From the NCBI GenBank assembly GCA_018335755.1, contig JAGXRK010000045.1, positions 62,001 to 126,000 of the forward strand: a DNA stretch of 64,000 nt, written 5' to 3'. Numbering within the stretch: the stretch's first letter is position 1; every line of letters starts with the position of its first letter. Below, piece by piece: positions 55,509 to 64,000 of this stretch. Below the pieces are notes generated by a model that had not been told where the DNA came from, searched no databases, and saw nothing but the letters and a program-made list of their open reading frames with translations. The translations under genes were made by a program, and so were the position numbers. This DNA comes from Ignavibacterium sp. (GTDB taxonomy: Bacteria; Bacteroidota; Ignavibacteria; Ignavibacteriales; Ignavibacteriaceae).

Positions 55509-57470
55509 TTAATTTCTCAGATCAAATACGATATCAAAATTGCCCATAGCAGTATAATCAGGACTGAAACTTTTGATAAATTTTTCTTGAATTATCTGCG
55601 CAGATAATATTCCTATAAGAGCCATATTATCTACCTCGCCAGCCTTTTCAAATTTATTCATCTTATTTAATAGCAGGCTGACTTTTTTAAAATCAAAGAG
55701 ACCAGCTTCAGTAAGTGAATCATAAGATAAATATTTTTCAATCAAAGTCTTATCAAAAAGAATACCTTGTTTAATAGGCGCCCTGTAAGGATTCTTATCA
55801 CGGTTAAGAACTTTATCCGGAAGAATATCTTTAAAGATTTTCTTCAATAAAAACTTTTCATTCAAGCCGTTTATTTTTAATTCAGGATCAACATTACTCA
55901 TCCGTTCAATAATTCTATAATCCAAAAACGGCATCCGCATTTCAACAGAATGAGCCATTGCAGCCCTGTCTCCCTGAGATGAAAGCAGATAGTTGCTTAA
56001 AAAAACTGAAATTTCTAAGTACTGTGCCTTGCTCAGGTAATTCCATTTATAAAAATCTGAAGGCAGATCCTTAAGCAATTCATCTAAAGAATTGTGGTTT
56101 TCGAGTTCCGCTTTAAGTTTCGGCGAAAAGAATGTTTTAATCTTTGAAGTATTGTTCCATCTTATAATATGAGAAAAAAAAGGATTGCCCGGATCATCAA
56201 TTCCAAAACGAAAAAATTCAGTTAAAGAATCGTTCAGACGTTTATCCTTGAATATGTAAGGATAAAGTTTTGCCAGCAGTGCTGGACGCATCTTAGAATC
56301 GGGATACTTTGCCCAGAAATTTCTGATTTTCGTTTCTTTGAAGATATTATAACCACCGAATATCTCATCAGCACCCTCACCGGTGAGAACTACCTTGTAG
56401 CCGCTTTTGTGAACAAGCCGTGATAGAAGGTATAAAGGTATAGGGGCAGTTCGCAAGAGTGGTTTTTCAGTAAACCATAGTAACGACTCAAGATTTTGAG
56501 CAATATCAGAATTATTAATGAACAATTCAGAGTGATCAACACCGAGGTAGTTGACCATTTCCTGCTGATACTCACCCTCATCAAAATCACCAGCTTCGAA
56601 TCTTATACCAAAGGTTCTAAGTTTATTATTAAAATTCTTTTTTACAGTTGAAGTAATTCCGGAAGAGTCTAATCCCCCGCTCAGGTAGGTTCCAACAGGA
56701 ACATCGGCACGCAAACGTATCTTTACAGCATCGAAAAGCAGTTCGCTGACATTTTCTATCAGCTTTTCTCTGTTATTTTCTGACTCAGCGGATGAAAAAG
56801 GAATATGCCAGAATTTATCTATTTTTATTCCATTACTATCCGCAAATAAAAAATGACCCGGCGAGAGCTCAAAGATCCCATCAAATAATGTTTTACCCTT
56901 TAAAGTTGTCCAGAAGGTAAAAACCTGATCGAGTGCCTGATAATCAATTTGGCATGATATACCAGGCAGAGAAAGAATTGCTTTAATCTCTGATGAAAAA
57001 ATTAACTGGTTATTATGCAAAGTATAAAACAATGGCCGGATACCAACACGGTCGCGAGCAATAAACAAAGATTTCTTTTTAGAATCCCATATAGCAAATG
57101 CAAACTGACCGTTAAGCTTATGAACACAATTAATACCATCTTCTTCATAAAGATGAATAATAACTTCCGTATCTGTGGTAGTGTAGAATTTATGACCTTT
57201 TGAGATCAGATACTCTCTTATATCAGGATAATTAAAAATCTCGCCGTTAAAAATTATCCAGAGCGATTTATCTTCATTATAGATTGGCTGGATACCGCCG
57301 CGAAGATCAATTATGCTTAGGCGGGATTGTGCAAGAGCAGCGTTATCGTCGATATAAATACCCGTTTGATCAGGACCGCGATGATGCAGCAAATGCACCA
57401 TTTTCCGAATATCCGGAATATCGGCACTCAGTTTTCCGGAAGTGTTAACTATGCCGGCAATACCGCACAT
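55509..57470 (-). CDS. AsnB-type glutamine-dependent amidotransferase
   Basis: 653 residues. The N-terminal glutaminase has catalytic Cys2 in MCGIAGIVN, then LLHHRGPDQTGIY, FNGEIFNYPDIREYL and TDTEVIIHLYEE. The C-terminal synthetase domain has VPVGTYLSGGLDSSGI (PP-loop), VVLTGEGADEIFGGY and AHSVEMRMPFLDYRIIE. The family includes asparagine synthetase and many enzymes of surface glycan and exosortase loci that amidate other acids. Its position 3 bases after a carrier protein gene argues for a specialised substrate over free aspartate (inference). Second gene of the minus-strand operon. Confidence 0.88.
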   Translation of the reverse strand: MCGIAGIVNTSGKLSADIPDIRKMVHLLHHRGPDQTGIYIDDNAALAQSRLSIIDLRGGIQPIYNEDKSLWIIFNGEIFNYPDIREYLISKGHKFYTTTDTEVIIHLYEEDGINCVHKLNGQFAFAIWDSKKKSLFIARDRVGIRPLFYTLHNNQLIFSSEIKAILSLPGISCQIDYQALDQVFTFWTTLKGKTLFDGIFELSPGHFLFADSNGIKIDKFWHIPFSSAESENNREKLIENVSELLFDAVKIRLRADVPVGTYLSGGLDSSGITSTVKKNFNNKLRTFGIRFEAGDFDEGEYQQEMVNYLGVDHSELFINNSDIAQNLESLLWFTEKPLLRTAPIPLYLLSRLVHKSGYKVVLTGEGADEIFGGYNIFKETKIRNFWAKYPDSKMRPALLAKLYPYIFKDKRLNDSLTEFFRFGIDDPGNPFFSHIIRWNNTSKIKTFFSPKLKAELENHNSLDELLKDLPSDFYKWNYLSKAQYLEISVFLSNYLLSSQGDRAAMAHSVEMRMPFLDYRIIERMSNVDPELKINGLNEKFLLKKIFKDILPDKVLNRDKNPYRAPIKQGILFDKTLIEKYLSYDSLTEAGLFDFKKVSLLLNKMNKFEKAGEVDNMALIGILSAQIIQEKFIKSFSPDYTAMGNFDIVFDLRN

Positions 57471-57473
57471 ATT

Positions 57474-57728
57474 TTAAGAGTTAGAATTAAGTTTACGGTC
57501 AAGATAAGCAGAAACGCTGTTAAGGCTGGAGAAGTTATTCACCACTAGTTCTTCATCCTCTACTTTAACAGGAAAGGAGGTTTCAATAAACCCTACAAGT
57601 TCTATAATACCTGTAGAATCGATAATTCCTGAGCTGAAAAAATCAGTGTCATCTTTAAGTTTCTCTTCATCACCAAAAAGGAAATTATCGACAATAAAAT
57701 TTTTTACCAGTTCTTTTTTTTGATCCAT
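57474..57728 (-). CDS. Acyl/aminoacyl carrier protein
   Basis: 84 residues. The phosphopantetheine attachment Ser38 is in GIIDSTGIIELVGFIE, with DST in place of the fatty-acid DSL. Acidic, helical, no signal peptide. It starts the operon carrier - AsnB - [repeat] - AMP ligase - NadE-like. The sequence is different from the carrier at 11227. The likely role is to hold an acyl or aminoacyl group activated by the ligase while it is amidated or transferred (inference). No clear ribosome site. Confidence 0.84.
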   Translation of the reverse strand: MDQKKELVKNFIVDNFLFGDEEKLKDDTDFFSSGIIDSTGIIELVGFIETSFPVKVEDEELVVNNFSSLNSVSAYLDRKLNSNS

Positions 57729-58519
57729 AGTTAAATTTGTTCTTTATGATTATTGCTGATCGGTTTATTAAATATAATGATAAATAATATTATCCAAAAT
57801 TGTGCCGGTTGGGGATAAAGACAAAAGAGTCACTGCTGTCCAAATTGGACTGAAAAACTATTTTTTCCCTTACTCTAATTTTATTTTCGACAGCAGTGGC
57901 ATTAATGGCTAATAATGAAATATAATCTGGTTTTGTAAACGGCTAATGCCATTATCTTCAATAAATTTTTTATGACTTCTCTAAAAGACCTTAAACTTTA
58001 AACAAAAAAATCTTTTGTTACGGCTTAAGTACTTATTCAAATAAGCACCAGCAAATTTCAAAATTTTTACTATTGTAAACTTTTTTGATTACTTTTTGGA
58101 TCAGGCGACAAATAAATAATTTAATTTTCTTAACTATTATGAGTTCAGGCATATTTTTAATGGTATGATTTATGTAATAGTATTTGGGAGTAAATAAACT
58201 ATTTCCACTAAAAATCAATCAACTATTTGAATATACCTCAAGAATTAAATAATTATCATCTTCAGAATTAAAATTAGGTTACCTTTAAAAGATTTACCTT
58301 TTTAAGTCTGCTTTATTTTGTGTAGACGAAATGATTTATATTCTTAAAATGATACTAGTGTTCAATCTGGAGAAAATAATATTGATATTGCATCTAAACA
58401 GCAAAATTACTTTCTTAGATAAATATAATATATGGGAATAGTAAGTGACCTGATTGTTGTTTATAGGAAAGTTATTTTTTTCTATATTTAATCATCAAAA
58501 ACTATAATATATAGAATAT
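57729..58519. other. AT-rich divergent intergenic region with one inverted repeat
   Basis: 791 bases between the carrier operon and the polysaccharide locus. CACTGCTGTC (57831-57840) and GACAGCAGTG (57889-57898) form a 10-bp inverted repeat with a 48-base spacer, about 100 bases before the carrier gene. The listed ORF 58033-58218 has no recognisable feature. Promoters of both operons should lie here but I cannot place them. Confidence 0.45.
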
Positions 58520-59038
58520 ATGAGAATAAAATTTATCTTAGCAACTTTTTTAATAACCGGATTTTATAATCTGGCTTTATCTCAAGATGACATACAGATC
58601 GGAAGCTCTGGCAGAGGAGGGATAGGGACTACAGGAGCTGTCTATGATTATTCAAATCCTTCTGGAGTCAACATCAAAGTACAATTATGGGGATATGTAA
58701 GAAATCCAGGATATTATATTATTCCGATTGGTTTAAGCATTCATGAACTTATCTCCTTCGCTGGTGGACCAACAGAAGACGCTACTCTTGATGACGTCAG
58801 AGTTGCAAAAATTAAAGAAGGTTCACAAACAGTTATGGAAAAATATAACTACAATGATCTAATGTGGAAAGATGATATTAAAGATCCTATTAGATTTGTT
58901 AGATTAGAAGCTGGAGATATAATAGTGATTCCTGGTAAACCAAGATATTTTGTAAGAGAAGATATTTCCTTTTATTTGAGTGTCATAACAGCTGTCGCTT
59001 CACTATGGGCGTTAATTTTTACTTTAACCCGTGATTAG
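58520..59038 (+). CDS. SLBB-domain polysaccharide export protein
   Basis: 172 residues with a signal peptide (about 1-21). Residues about 48-140 form an SLBB domain (INIKVQLWGYVRNPGYYIIPIGLSIHELISFAGGPTEDATLDDVRVAKI). It lacks the N-terminal Poly_export domain of Wza/GumB and ends in a single membrane helix (DISFYLSVITAVASLWALIFTL). It may be a reduced export or docking subunit at the start of the locus. It precedes the Wzc-like kinase gene by 117 bases on the same strand. Confidence 0.82.
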   Translation: MRIKFILATFLITGFYNLALSQDDIQIGSSGRGGIGTTGAVYDYSNPSGVNIKVQLWGYVRNPGYYIIPIGLSIHELISFAGGPTEDATLDDVRVAKIKEGSQTVMEKYNYNDLMWKDDIKDPIRFVRLEAGDIIVIPGKPRYFVREDISFYLSVITAVASLWALIFTLTRD

Positions 59039-59155
59039 CTGGTCTAAAATAGCTATTTTTTATAGACTTAAATGATATTAATTTAATCGATTTTTCTGGT
59101 GATTAAAAATGACAATAAAGAATGAATTCACTTTGATAATGAACAGGAAATTTTA

Positions 59156-61396
59156 ATGGATAATTTGAATTTTAATATTGAAAAGTACTTACACGGTAAT
59201 ACGAAATCAGCTAAAGATTATCTTCTTTTGGTAAGGAATAATCTGTTAAAGGTTATTATCATTTCCATTTTTGTAGCTTCACTTGTTGCTGTTTATGCAT
59301 ATCTTCAAGTTGATATCTACACCTCAAGATCTACCGTAAAAATAACCGAGCCCAATCAGAATGTGTTAGCGACAGGGTCAGGACAACGACCGGACATCGA
59401 CAGATTTATTGCAAATGAAATTCAAATTATTCAGAATTATAACACAAGAAAAAATATTGCTCAGGCATTGATAGACAGTTTTACTATTTCAAACAATAAG
59501 GATCTTCTTCATCTTATAAGTGCTGGTGAAGATCAAAACAGCAGCAGTCATAAATCGCTTGAACATATAACCGGAATTCTTGGCGGTGTTGTTTCAGCTG
59601 AGCAGGTAACAGGAGTTGATGTTATAAATATTACGGCGCAGTCCACTTCTGCATTTGAAGCAGCATTAATTGCTAATGTTGCTGCTCTTGAATACCAAAA
59701 GGTAAACCTTGCAATCAGCAGAGACAAGTTAACTAAAGTAAGAGAATTTCTGGAAAAACAAAGTGAAGAAAAATTAGCAGAGCTGAAAATGGCTGAGGAC
59801 TCGCTTACAAAATTCCAGGAAAGAGACGGAATAATTGCAATTGATGTTCAATCTGCGGGCATGCTAACAGAATTATCTAATCTTGATGCACAGAAACAAA
59901 CAACTAAAATGGAGTTAATGACATCAAATGAAGTACTTAAGCAATATAAGTTCTTTCTTAACAAGCAGGACCCGAAGCTAGTTGATTTTCTGGAAAATGA
60001 AACATCTCAGGCTTATATAAGTGTTTTACAGCAGCAGCTGGCAGAACTTCAGGTAGAAAGAGATCTTATTTTATCAGTAAAAACTCCGAATGTTGATGTA
60101 TCAAATAAAGTAAAAGATTATGATCAAAGAATCGAAGATCTGAAAAATAAATTGAATTCGGCCATAAGCAGTATAAAAGCGGAAGGATTTTCAGGAAACC
60201 CGGAACAGGTGAGAGAACTTGCCCGCAGAACAATTGATGAAGAAATCAGAAACAGTACTCTTTCAGTTCGGTTAGAGCAATTGGAAGCTGCCACAGCAAA
60301 TTACGAACAGCAGCTAAAACGATTACCAAAAACATCAACAACATTATCGCAATATCAGAGAGAAAGAGAATCAATTCAACAATTGTATTTATTAATAAAT
60401 GATAGATATCAGGAAGCTATGATCAATGAGCTTTCTCAATCCGGGAATGTAGTAATTATAGATACAGCCAGAGTTCCAGGCGCACCATCAAAGCCAAACC
60501 GAAGGCTTATGATAATTTTCGGAATTTTCCTTGGTGTAGCAGTATCTTTTGGTTTCATAATAATTAAAGATTTTTTCGATAATACTGTTAAAACACCAGA
60601 AGATATTGAGAAAAATGATATTAGCTTCCTTTCCTGGGTACCGCATTGTAAATTAAATGGTAAAACCTCGGAATACGAGAAGGAATTATTAACTTTATAT
60701 GAACAGAATGCCCCTGTTAGTGAATCATTTCGCGCCATTAGAGCTCGCATACAGCATTCAAGAGGTGAGAATGAATTACCTAAAGTTATTTTAGTAACTT
60801 CAGCTGCAGAACACGAGGGTAAAACTTTTATAGCCTTTAATCTTGCTGGTAGTTTCGCTCAATCTAACAAAAGAACTCTTATAGTTGATTGTGATTTCCG
60901 ACGACCAAGAATTCATGCAATAATGGGAACCGATAAAAAACCGGGACTTGTTGATTACCTTGCAAAAAAAGTGAAGCTGGAAGATATTGTAAGGTCTATC
61001 CGGCCTAATACATTGAGTTACATCGCTTCTGGAACCATTCCTCCCAATCCAGCGGAGATTTTAGAATCACAAGCGATGAAAAATTTTCTATTGGAAATAA
61101 GAGATTTTTTTGATGTTATAATCCTCGATTCTGCGCCTATTGTAGCTGTAATCGATGCTGAAATTCTTGCAAAGCAGGCTGACGGCACTGTTCTGGTAGT
61201 AGAATCGGAAAAAACTGAAAACCGTTTAATGAAAGATGCCGTTGATTTAATTACTAATAATAAAGTTCCTTTTTTAGGTACAGTTTTAAACAATTTCAAG
61301 TACAAGAGCGGATACGGATATTATTATAAATACTATTATCATTACAATAACTCTCCTGATAAAAAAGGAATTAAGAGATTTAAGATTAATTCGTAG
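59156..61396 (+). CDS. Wzc/GumC-type polysaccharide co-polymerase with tyrosine kinase domain
   Basis: 746 residues. A Wzz-type chain-length domain lies between membrane helices near 33-52 and 450-468, with a long coiled coil (about 180-400). The cytoplasmic BY-kinase domain has the Walker A variant SAAEHEGKT (about 549-557), LIVDCDFRRPRIH (Walker A') and DVIILDSAPIVAVIDAE (Walker B). The C terminus has a Tyr cluster, GYGYYYKYYYHYN (about 718-730), the site of autophosphorylation. It controls length and export of the capsule or exopolysaccharide. Cofactor phosphatase gene not seen. Confidence 0.9.
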   Translation: MDNLNFNIEKYLHGNTKSAKDYLLLVRNNLLKVIIISIFVASLVAVYAYLQVDIYTSRSTVKITEPNQNVLATGSGQRPDIDRFIANEIQIIQNYNTRKNIAQALIDSFTISNNKDLLHLISAGEDQNSSSHKSLEHITGILGGVVSAEQVTGVDVINITAQSTSAFEAALIANVAALEYQKVNLAISRDKLTKVREFLEKQSEEKLAELKMAEDSLTKFQERDGIIAIDVQSAGMLTELSNLDAQKQTTKMELMTSNEVLKQYKFFLNKQDPKLVDFLENETSQAYISVLQQQLAELQVERDLILSVKTPNVDVSNKVKDYDQRIEDLKNKLNSAISSIKAEGFSGNPEQVRELARRTIDEEIRNSTLSVRLEQLEAATANYEQQLKRLPKTSTTLSQYQRERESIQQLYLLINDRYQEAMINELSQSGNVVIIDTARVPGAPSKPNRRLMIIFGIFLGVAVSFGFIIIKDFFDNTVKTPEDIEKNDISFLSWVPHCKLNGKTSEYEKELLTLYEQNAPVSESFRAIRARIQHSRGENELPKVILVTSAAEHEGKTFIAFNLAGSFAQSNKRTLIVDCDFRRPRIHAIMGTDKKPGLVDYLAKKVKLEDIVRSIRPNTLSYIASGTIPPNPAEILESQAMKNFLLEIRDFFDVIILDSAPIVAVIDAEILAKQADGTVLVVESEKTENRLMKDAVDLITNNKVPFLGTVLNNFKYKSGYGYYYKYYYHYNNSPDKKGIKRFKINS

Positions 61397-62049
61397 TTTC
61401 TTGGAATAACTGCATATTACTAGTGTTTAATAATCATTGTTAAATAATGAATTCCTTTAAAGAGAGGTTTAGGAATTGATATAATTTATTTTCTCTTTTC
61501 GTGCATATAAAAGCACTCCCATCTTTTTTTGAGACTCCAAAATGCCTGACATTAATAATTTTAAGTGTATTTTTTGGCATAATGTTGGTATTCTTTTTCA
61601 AGCTAACATTTTGAGAGTTTGATCCTACAAATTTTAGAATCTTTATTCTGCTGTTAGTAGATTGAAAAACAGGAATCTTTTTGGGAAAATACTAAGTCAA
61701 ATGTCCAGCTTAGTTATGTGACTGACCTGGCGAAGCTATGTCCGGAATAATTTAGATTAAGTTACAGAAACGTATTCCTACACTAATTTGGTCAAATAAA
61801 TCGTCAAGATTATTTATTTTAATAATTACTGTACTATTTACTTTTTCATAATAAAGTAAATCGGGTATCAATACTATAACATCTTTAACTTTCAATCATT
61901 ATTTGATACAAAACAGTAAAGAATATGATTTAAATGTAGTAGATTAGTTTGTTTTTTTGCATAATTCTGGATTTATTTCTTCATAAAGTTGTTATTTTTT
62001 TGATTATAACTTTTCCCAATCAATTAAATCTTCAAGGATATTATAAAAT
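61397..62049. other. AT-rich intergenic region inside the polysaccharide locus
   Basis: 653 bases with no gene that I can support. A small hairpin GTGCATATAAAAGCAC followed by TCCCATCTTTTTTT (61501-61530) could end the kinase transcript. No JUMPstart or ops element seen. Confidence 0.45.
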
Positions 62050-62754
62050 ATGAAAGCTGTTATTTTAGCTGGCGGTTTAGGAACAAGATTGAAACCTTTT
62101 ACAGAGGTAATCCCGAAACCATTACTTCCTATTGGTGAAAAAGCTGTACTGGAGATACAGATTGAGCATCTCAAGCAGCATGGATTTGATAAGATCTATC
62201 TTGCCACCAATTATAAATCTAATTACATAGAAAACTTTTTTGGGGATGGTTCACGCTATGGTGTCAATCTAAAAATAAGTCAGGAAGAAAAACCTCTTGG
62301 AACAGTAGGACCTTTAACTCTACTAAAATCCGAATTAACAGAGCCATTTGTGGTTATGAATGGGGATATATTAAGCAATATTAACTTTACCCAATTTTAC
62401 GAGTTTGCACTGAAGAACGAATCATTGCTTTCAATCTCAATTAAAAAAATAATTATGCCTTATGCTTTTGGTAATATATTCTTTAAAGAAGACCTTGTTA
62501 CCGGAATTGAAGAAAAACCTGATATAATAACTTATGCATTAGCAGGAATTTATATAATGAAGCCTGATATATTAAATCTTATCCCGGATAATGAGTATTA
62601 TGGAATGGATTCTTTGATAAAAAAAATGTTATCAGAATCACAACCAATTTCAAAGTATGAGTTGAATGAGTACTGGCTTGATATAGGAAGAATAGATGAT
62701 TTTGAGGCTGCTCAGAAAGATTTTAATGACAATTTCTATAGTGTGCCGAAATGA
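62050..62754 (+). CDS. Sugar-1-phosphate nucleotidyltransferase
   Basis: 234 residues. The N-terminal GGLGTRLKPFTEVIPKPLLPIGEKAVLE is the nucleotide and sugar-phosphate binding signature, followed by EEKPLGTVGPL and FVVMNGDILSNI (metal-binding Asp). It couples a sugar-1-phosphate to a nucleoside triphosphate. It resembles the transferase domain of PtmE-type glucosamine-1-phosphate guanylyltransferases, which start the GDP-sugar route to legionaminic acid. The next two genes are LegB- and LegC-like, so that role fits (inference). It overlaps legB by 4 bases. AGGA precedes the ATG. Confidence 0.85.
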   Translation: MKAVILAGGLGTRLKPFTEVIPKPLLPIGEKAVLEIQIEHLKQHGFDKIYLATNYKSNYIENFFGDGSRYGVNLKISQEEKPLGTVGPLTLLKSELTEPFVVMNGDILSNINFTQFYEFALKNESLLSISIKKIIMPYAFGNIFFKEDLVTGIEEKPDIITYALAGIYIMKPDILNLIPDNEYYGMDSLIKKMLSESQPISKYELNEYWLDIGRIDDFEAAQKDFNDNFYSVPK

Positions 62755-63722
62755 AAGTTTTAATTACCGGTGCTGCCGGATTTATAGGATCGCATCTAAC
62801 TGAACTACTTGTGAAAGAAGGTTATGATGTTAAAGCATTTGTTCGATACAATTCAAAGAATAGCTGGGGCTGGCTGGAATCTTCTCTCGTGAAGAATGAT
62901 GTTGAAATAATAAGCGGCGATATAAGAGATTTTGATTCTGTTTCAAATGCTCTGAAAGATTGCAAAGCAGTGTTTCACCTTGCAGCTTTAATTGGTATAC
63001 CCTACTCCTACGTTTCGCCTAAAGCTTATATTGAAACCAATATTACCGGTACATATAATGTACTGCAGGCATCAAAGGATTTTGAATTAGAACAGGTGCT
63101 GATTACATCAACTAGTGAAACTTACGGATCAGCACAGTATGTCCCTATCGATGAAAATCATCCAATGGTAGGTCAATCACCTTATTCAGCAACCAAAATC
63201 GCAGCCGACCATTTATCAATAAGTTTCTATCGTTCTTTTAACCTTCCGGTTAAAATTGTGCGTCCGTTTAATACATACGGACCAAGGCAGTCAGCACGAG
63301 CAATTATTCCTACTATAATATCACAAATCTTTTCGGGGAAGGATAGCCTTTCTATAGGTAACCTTACACCAACGCGGGATCTAACATTTGTAAAAGATAC
63401 GTGTAACGGATTCCTGGAAATATTCAAATCAGAAAAACTGTTTGGTGAAATAACAAACATCGGCATGGGTCAGGAAATATCAATAAATGATCTTGTAACA
63501 AAGATTTTGAAATTGACAGAGAGTAAAAAAAGTATTGAAACTGATAATAACAGAATCAGACCAGATAACAGCGAAGTTGAAAGACTGATGTGCAATAACT
63601 CAAAGCTTATTGATAGTACTTCGTGGAAGCCTGCATATGATCTTGATAAGGGACTTATTGAAACCATTGACTGGCTGAAACAAAATATGAATAACTATAA
63701 GCCAGATATTTACAATGTATAA
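62751..63722 (+). CDS. legB: LegB-like NAD-dependent sugar-nucleotide 4,6-dehydratase
   Basis: 323 residues of the extended SDR family: TGAAGFIGSHLTELL (about 6-20), FVRYNSKNSWGWLES (a stretch characteristic of LegB), FHLAALIGIPYSY, TSTSETYGSAQ, catalytic Tyr145-x3-Lys149 in PYSATKIAADH, and RPFNTYGPRQSARAIIP. LegB removes water from a nucleotide N-acetylglucosamine to give the 4-keto-6-deoxy sugar at the start of legionaminic acid synthesis. It overlaps both neighbours (ATGA with the transferase; 8 bases with the next gene), so the three genes are translationally coupled. Confidence 0.87.
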   Translation: MKVLITGAAGFIGSHLTELLVKEGYDVKAFVRYNSKNSWGWLESSLVKNDVEIISGDIRDFDSVSNALKDCKAVFHLAALIGIPYSYVSPKAYIETNITGTYNVLQASKDFELEQVLITSTSETYGSAQYVPIDENHPMVGQSPYSATKIAADHLSISFYRSFNLPVKIVRPFNTYGPRQSARAIIPTIISQIFSGKDSLSIGNLTPTRDLTFVKDTCNGFLEIFKSEKLFGEITNIGMGQEISINDLVTKILKLTESKKSIETDNNRIRPDNSEVERLMCNNSKLIDSTSWKPAYDLDKGLIETIDWLKQNMNNYKPDIYNV

Positions 63723-64000
63723 AGATATTGTTGATTTTATAAAATACATTTACCCGAATCAAAATCCGGTACCGCTTCACGCACCCGTGTTTTTGGGGAA
63801 AGAGAAAGAGTATTTATCAGACTGCATAGATACAACCTACGTATCATATATCGGAAAATATGTTACACAATTTGAACAGAAAACCGCTGAATTTTCCGGA
63901 GCAAAATATGCAGTCGCTGTTGTAAACGGCACGGCAGCTCTTCAAATAGCATTGAAACTCGCAGGAGTAAATTATGGTGATGAAGTTATAACGCAGCCGC
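63715..64000 (+). CDS. legC: LegC-like sugar aminotransferase, 5' part only
   Basis: Not in the ORF track because it runs off the window. It begins with ATG at 63715, overlapping legB by 8 bases. The 95 visible residues include NPVPLHAPVFLGKEKEYLSDC, DTTYVSYIGKYVTQFEQK and VVNGTAALQIALKLAGVNYGDEVITQP, the N-terminal signature of LegC-type aminotransferases (DegT/DnrJ/EryC1 fold). It would add an amino group to C4 of the LegB product. The catalytic Lys lies beyond the window. Confidence 0.85.
   Translation, partial: MYKDIVDFIKYIYPNQNPVPLHAPVFLGKEKEYLSDCIDTTYVSYIGKYVTQFEQKTAEFSGAKYAVAVVNGTAALQIALKLAGVNYGDEVITQP

Noticed and set aside
58033-58218. 61-residue minus-strand ORF
   Set aside because: AT-rich chance frame in a divergent promoter region with no supporting signal.

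Overview
The window looks like the chromosome of an AT-rich member of the Bacteroidota/Chlorobi-Ignavibacteria lineage. Four complete secreted proteins end in the type IX secretion (T9SS) type A sorting domain in the form common in Ignavibacteria (NYPNPFNP, then a short beta-sandwich, then SGxYxYRL and KKMxLIK). Many starts have a clear Shine-Dalgarno sequence, including several GTG and TTG starts. No rRNA, tRNA, CRISPR array or complete insertion sequence was seen. The assignment is inference from protein style, not from a marker gene.

Layout. 1-6.7 kb: a frameshifted TIGR03790-like secreted protein cut by the window edge, a YCF48/BNR-repeat T9SS protein, an M1 metallopeptidase and a TerB-like protein. 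6.9-13.4 kb: threonine catabolism and an acyl-carrier cluster, with threonine dehydrogenase, two tandem 2-amino-3-ketobutyrate CoA ligase paralogues, an acyl carrier protein translationally coupled to one of them, and an AcsA-type acyl-CoA synthetase. A four-helix-bundle gene broken by one stop codon lies between. 13.5-13.95 kb is a nest of inverted repeats. 14-22.8 kb is mostly secreted proteins: a GFVN-repeat protein, an S28/S37-type peptidase lipoprotein, a macrodomain protein, a second YCF48-repeat T9SS protein, and a trio made of a sulfatase-modifying-factor domain protein, a dockerin-like protein and a cohesin-like T9SS protein.

23-27.2 kb is a four-gene glycan operon (initiating sugar transferase, epimerase, two glycosyltransferases) bracketed on both sides by the same palindromic sequence. 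27.5-38.2 kb is housekeeping: glutamine synthetase, enolase, an MscS channel, a CPA2 antiporter with two Usp domains, transaldolase next to glucose-6-phosphate isomerase, and a PAP2 phosphatase. 38.2-44.8 kb holds a lipoprotein with two GH2 sugar-binding domains, a HEAT-repeat protein, and an operon joining an AMP-ligase/carrier/acyltransferase fusion to a two-component system. 45-50 kb holds a VOC protein, another T9SS protein, an Lrp regulator with a methionine gamma-lyase-like enzyme, and ribose-5-phosphate isomerase A.

50-52.7 kb is a decayed accessory stretch with a 37-residue membrane protein missed by the ORF track, the C-terminal stump of a molybdopterin hydroxylase, and a PrmC-like methyltransferase of unlike base composition. 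52.7-57.7 kb is a compact operon of carrier protein, AsnB-type amidotransferase, AMP ligase and NAD-synthetase-like amidase, with a dispersed repeat inserted in it. 58.5-64 kb begins a capsule/exopolysaccharide locus: SLBB export protein, Wzc-type tyrosine kinase, sugar nucleotidyltransferase, LegB-like dehydratase and the start of a LegC-like aminotransferase, which points to a legionaminic-type nonulosonic acid.

Most unusual are the two separate acyl-carrier clusters (11 kb and 53-57 kb), a dispersed ~130-bp repeat family with GGCTGTCTCA ends (three close copies plus a divergent larger relative), and the palindromes flanking the glycan operon.
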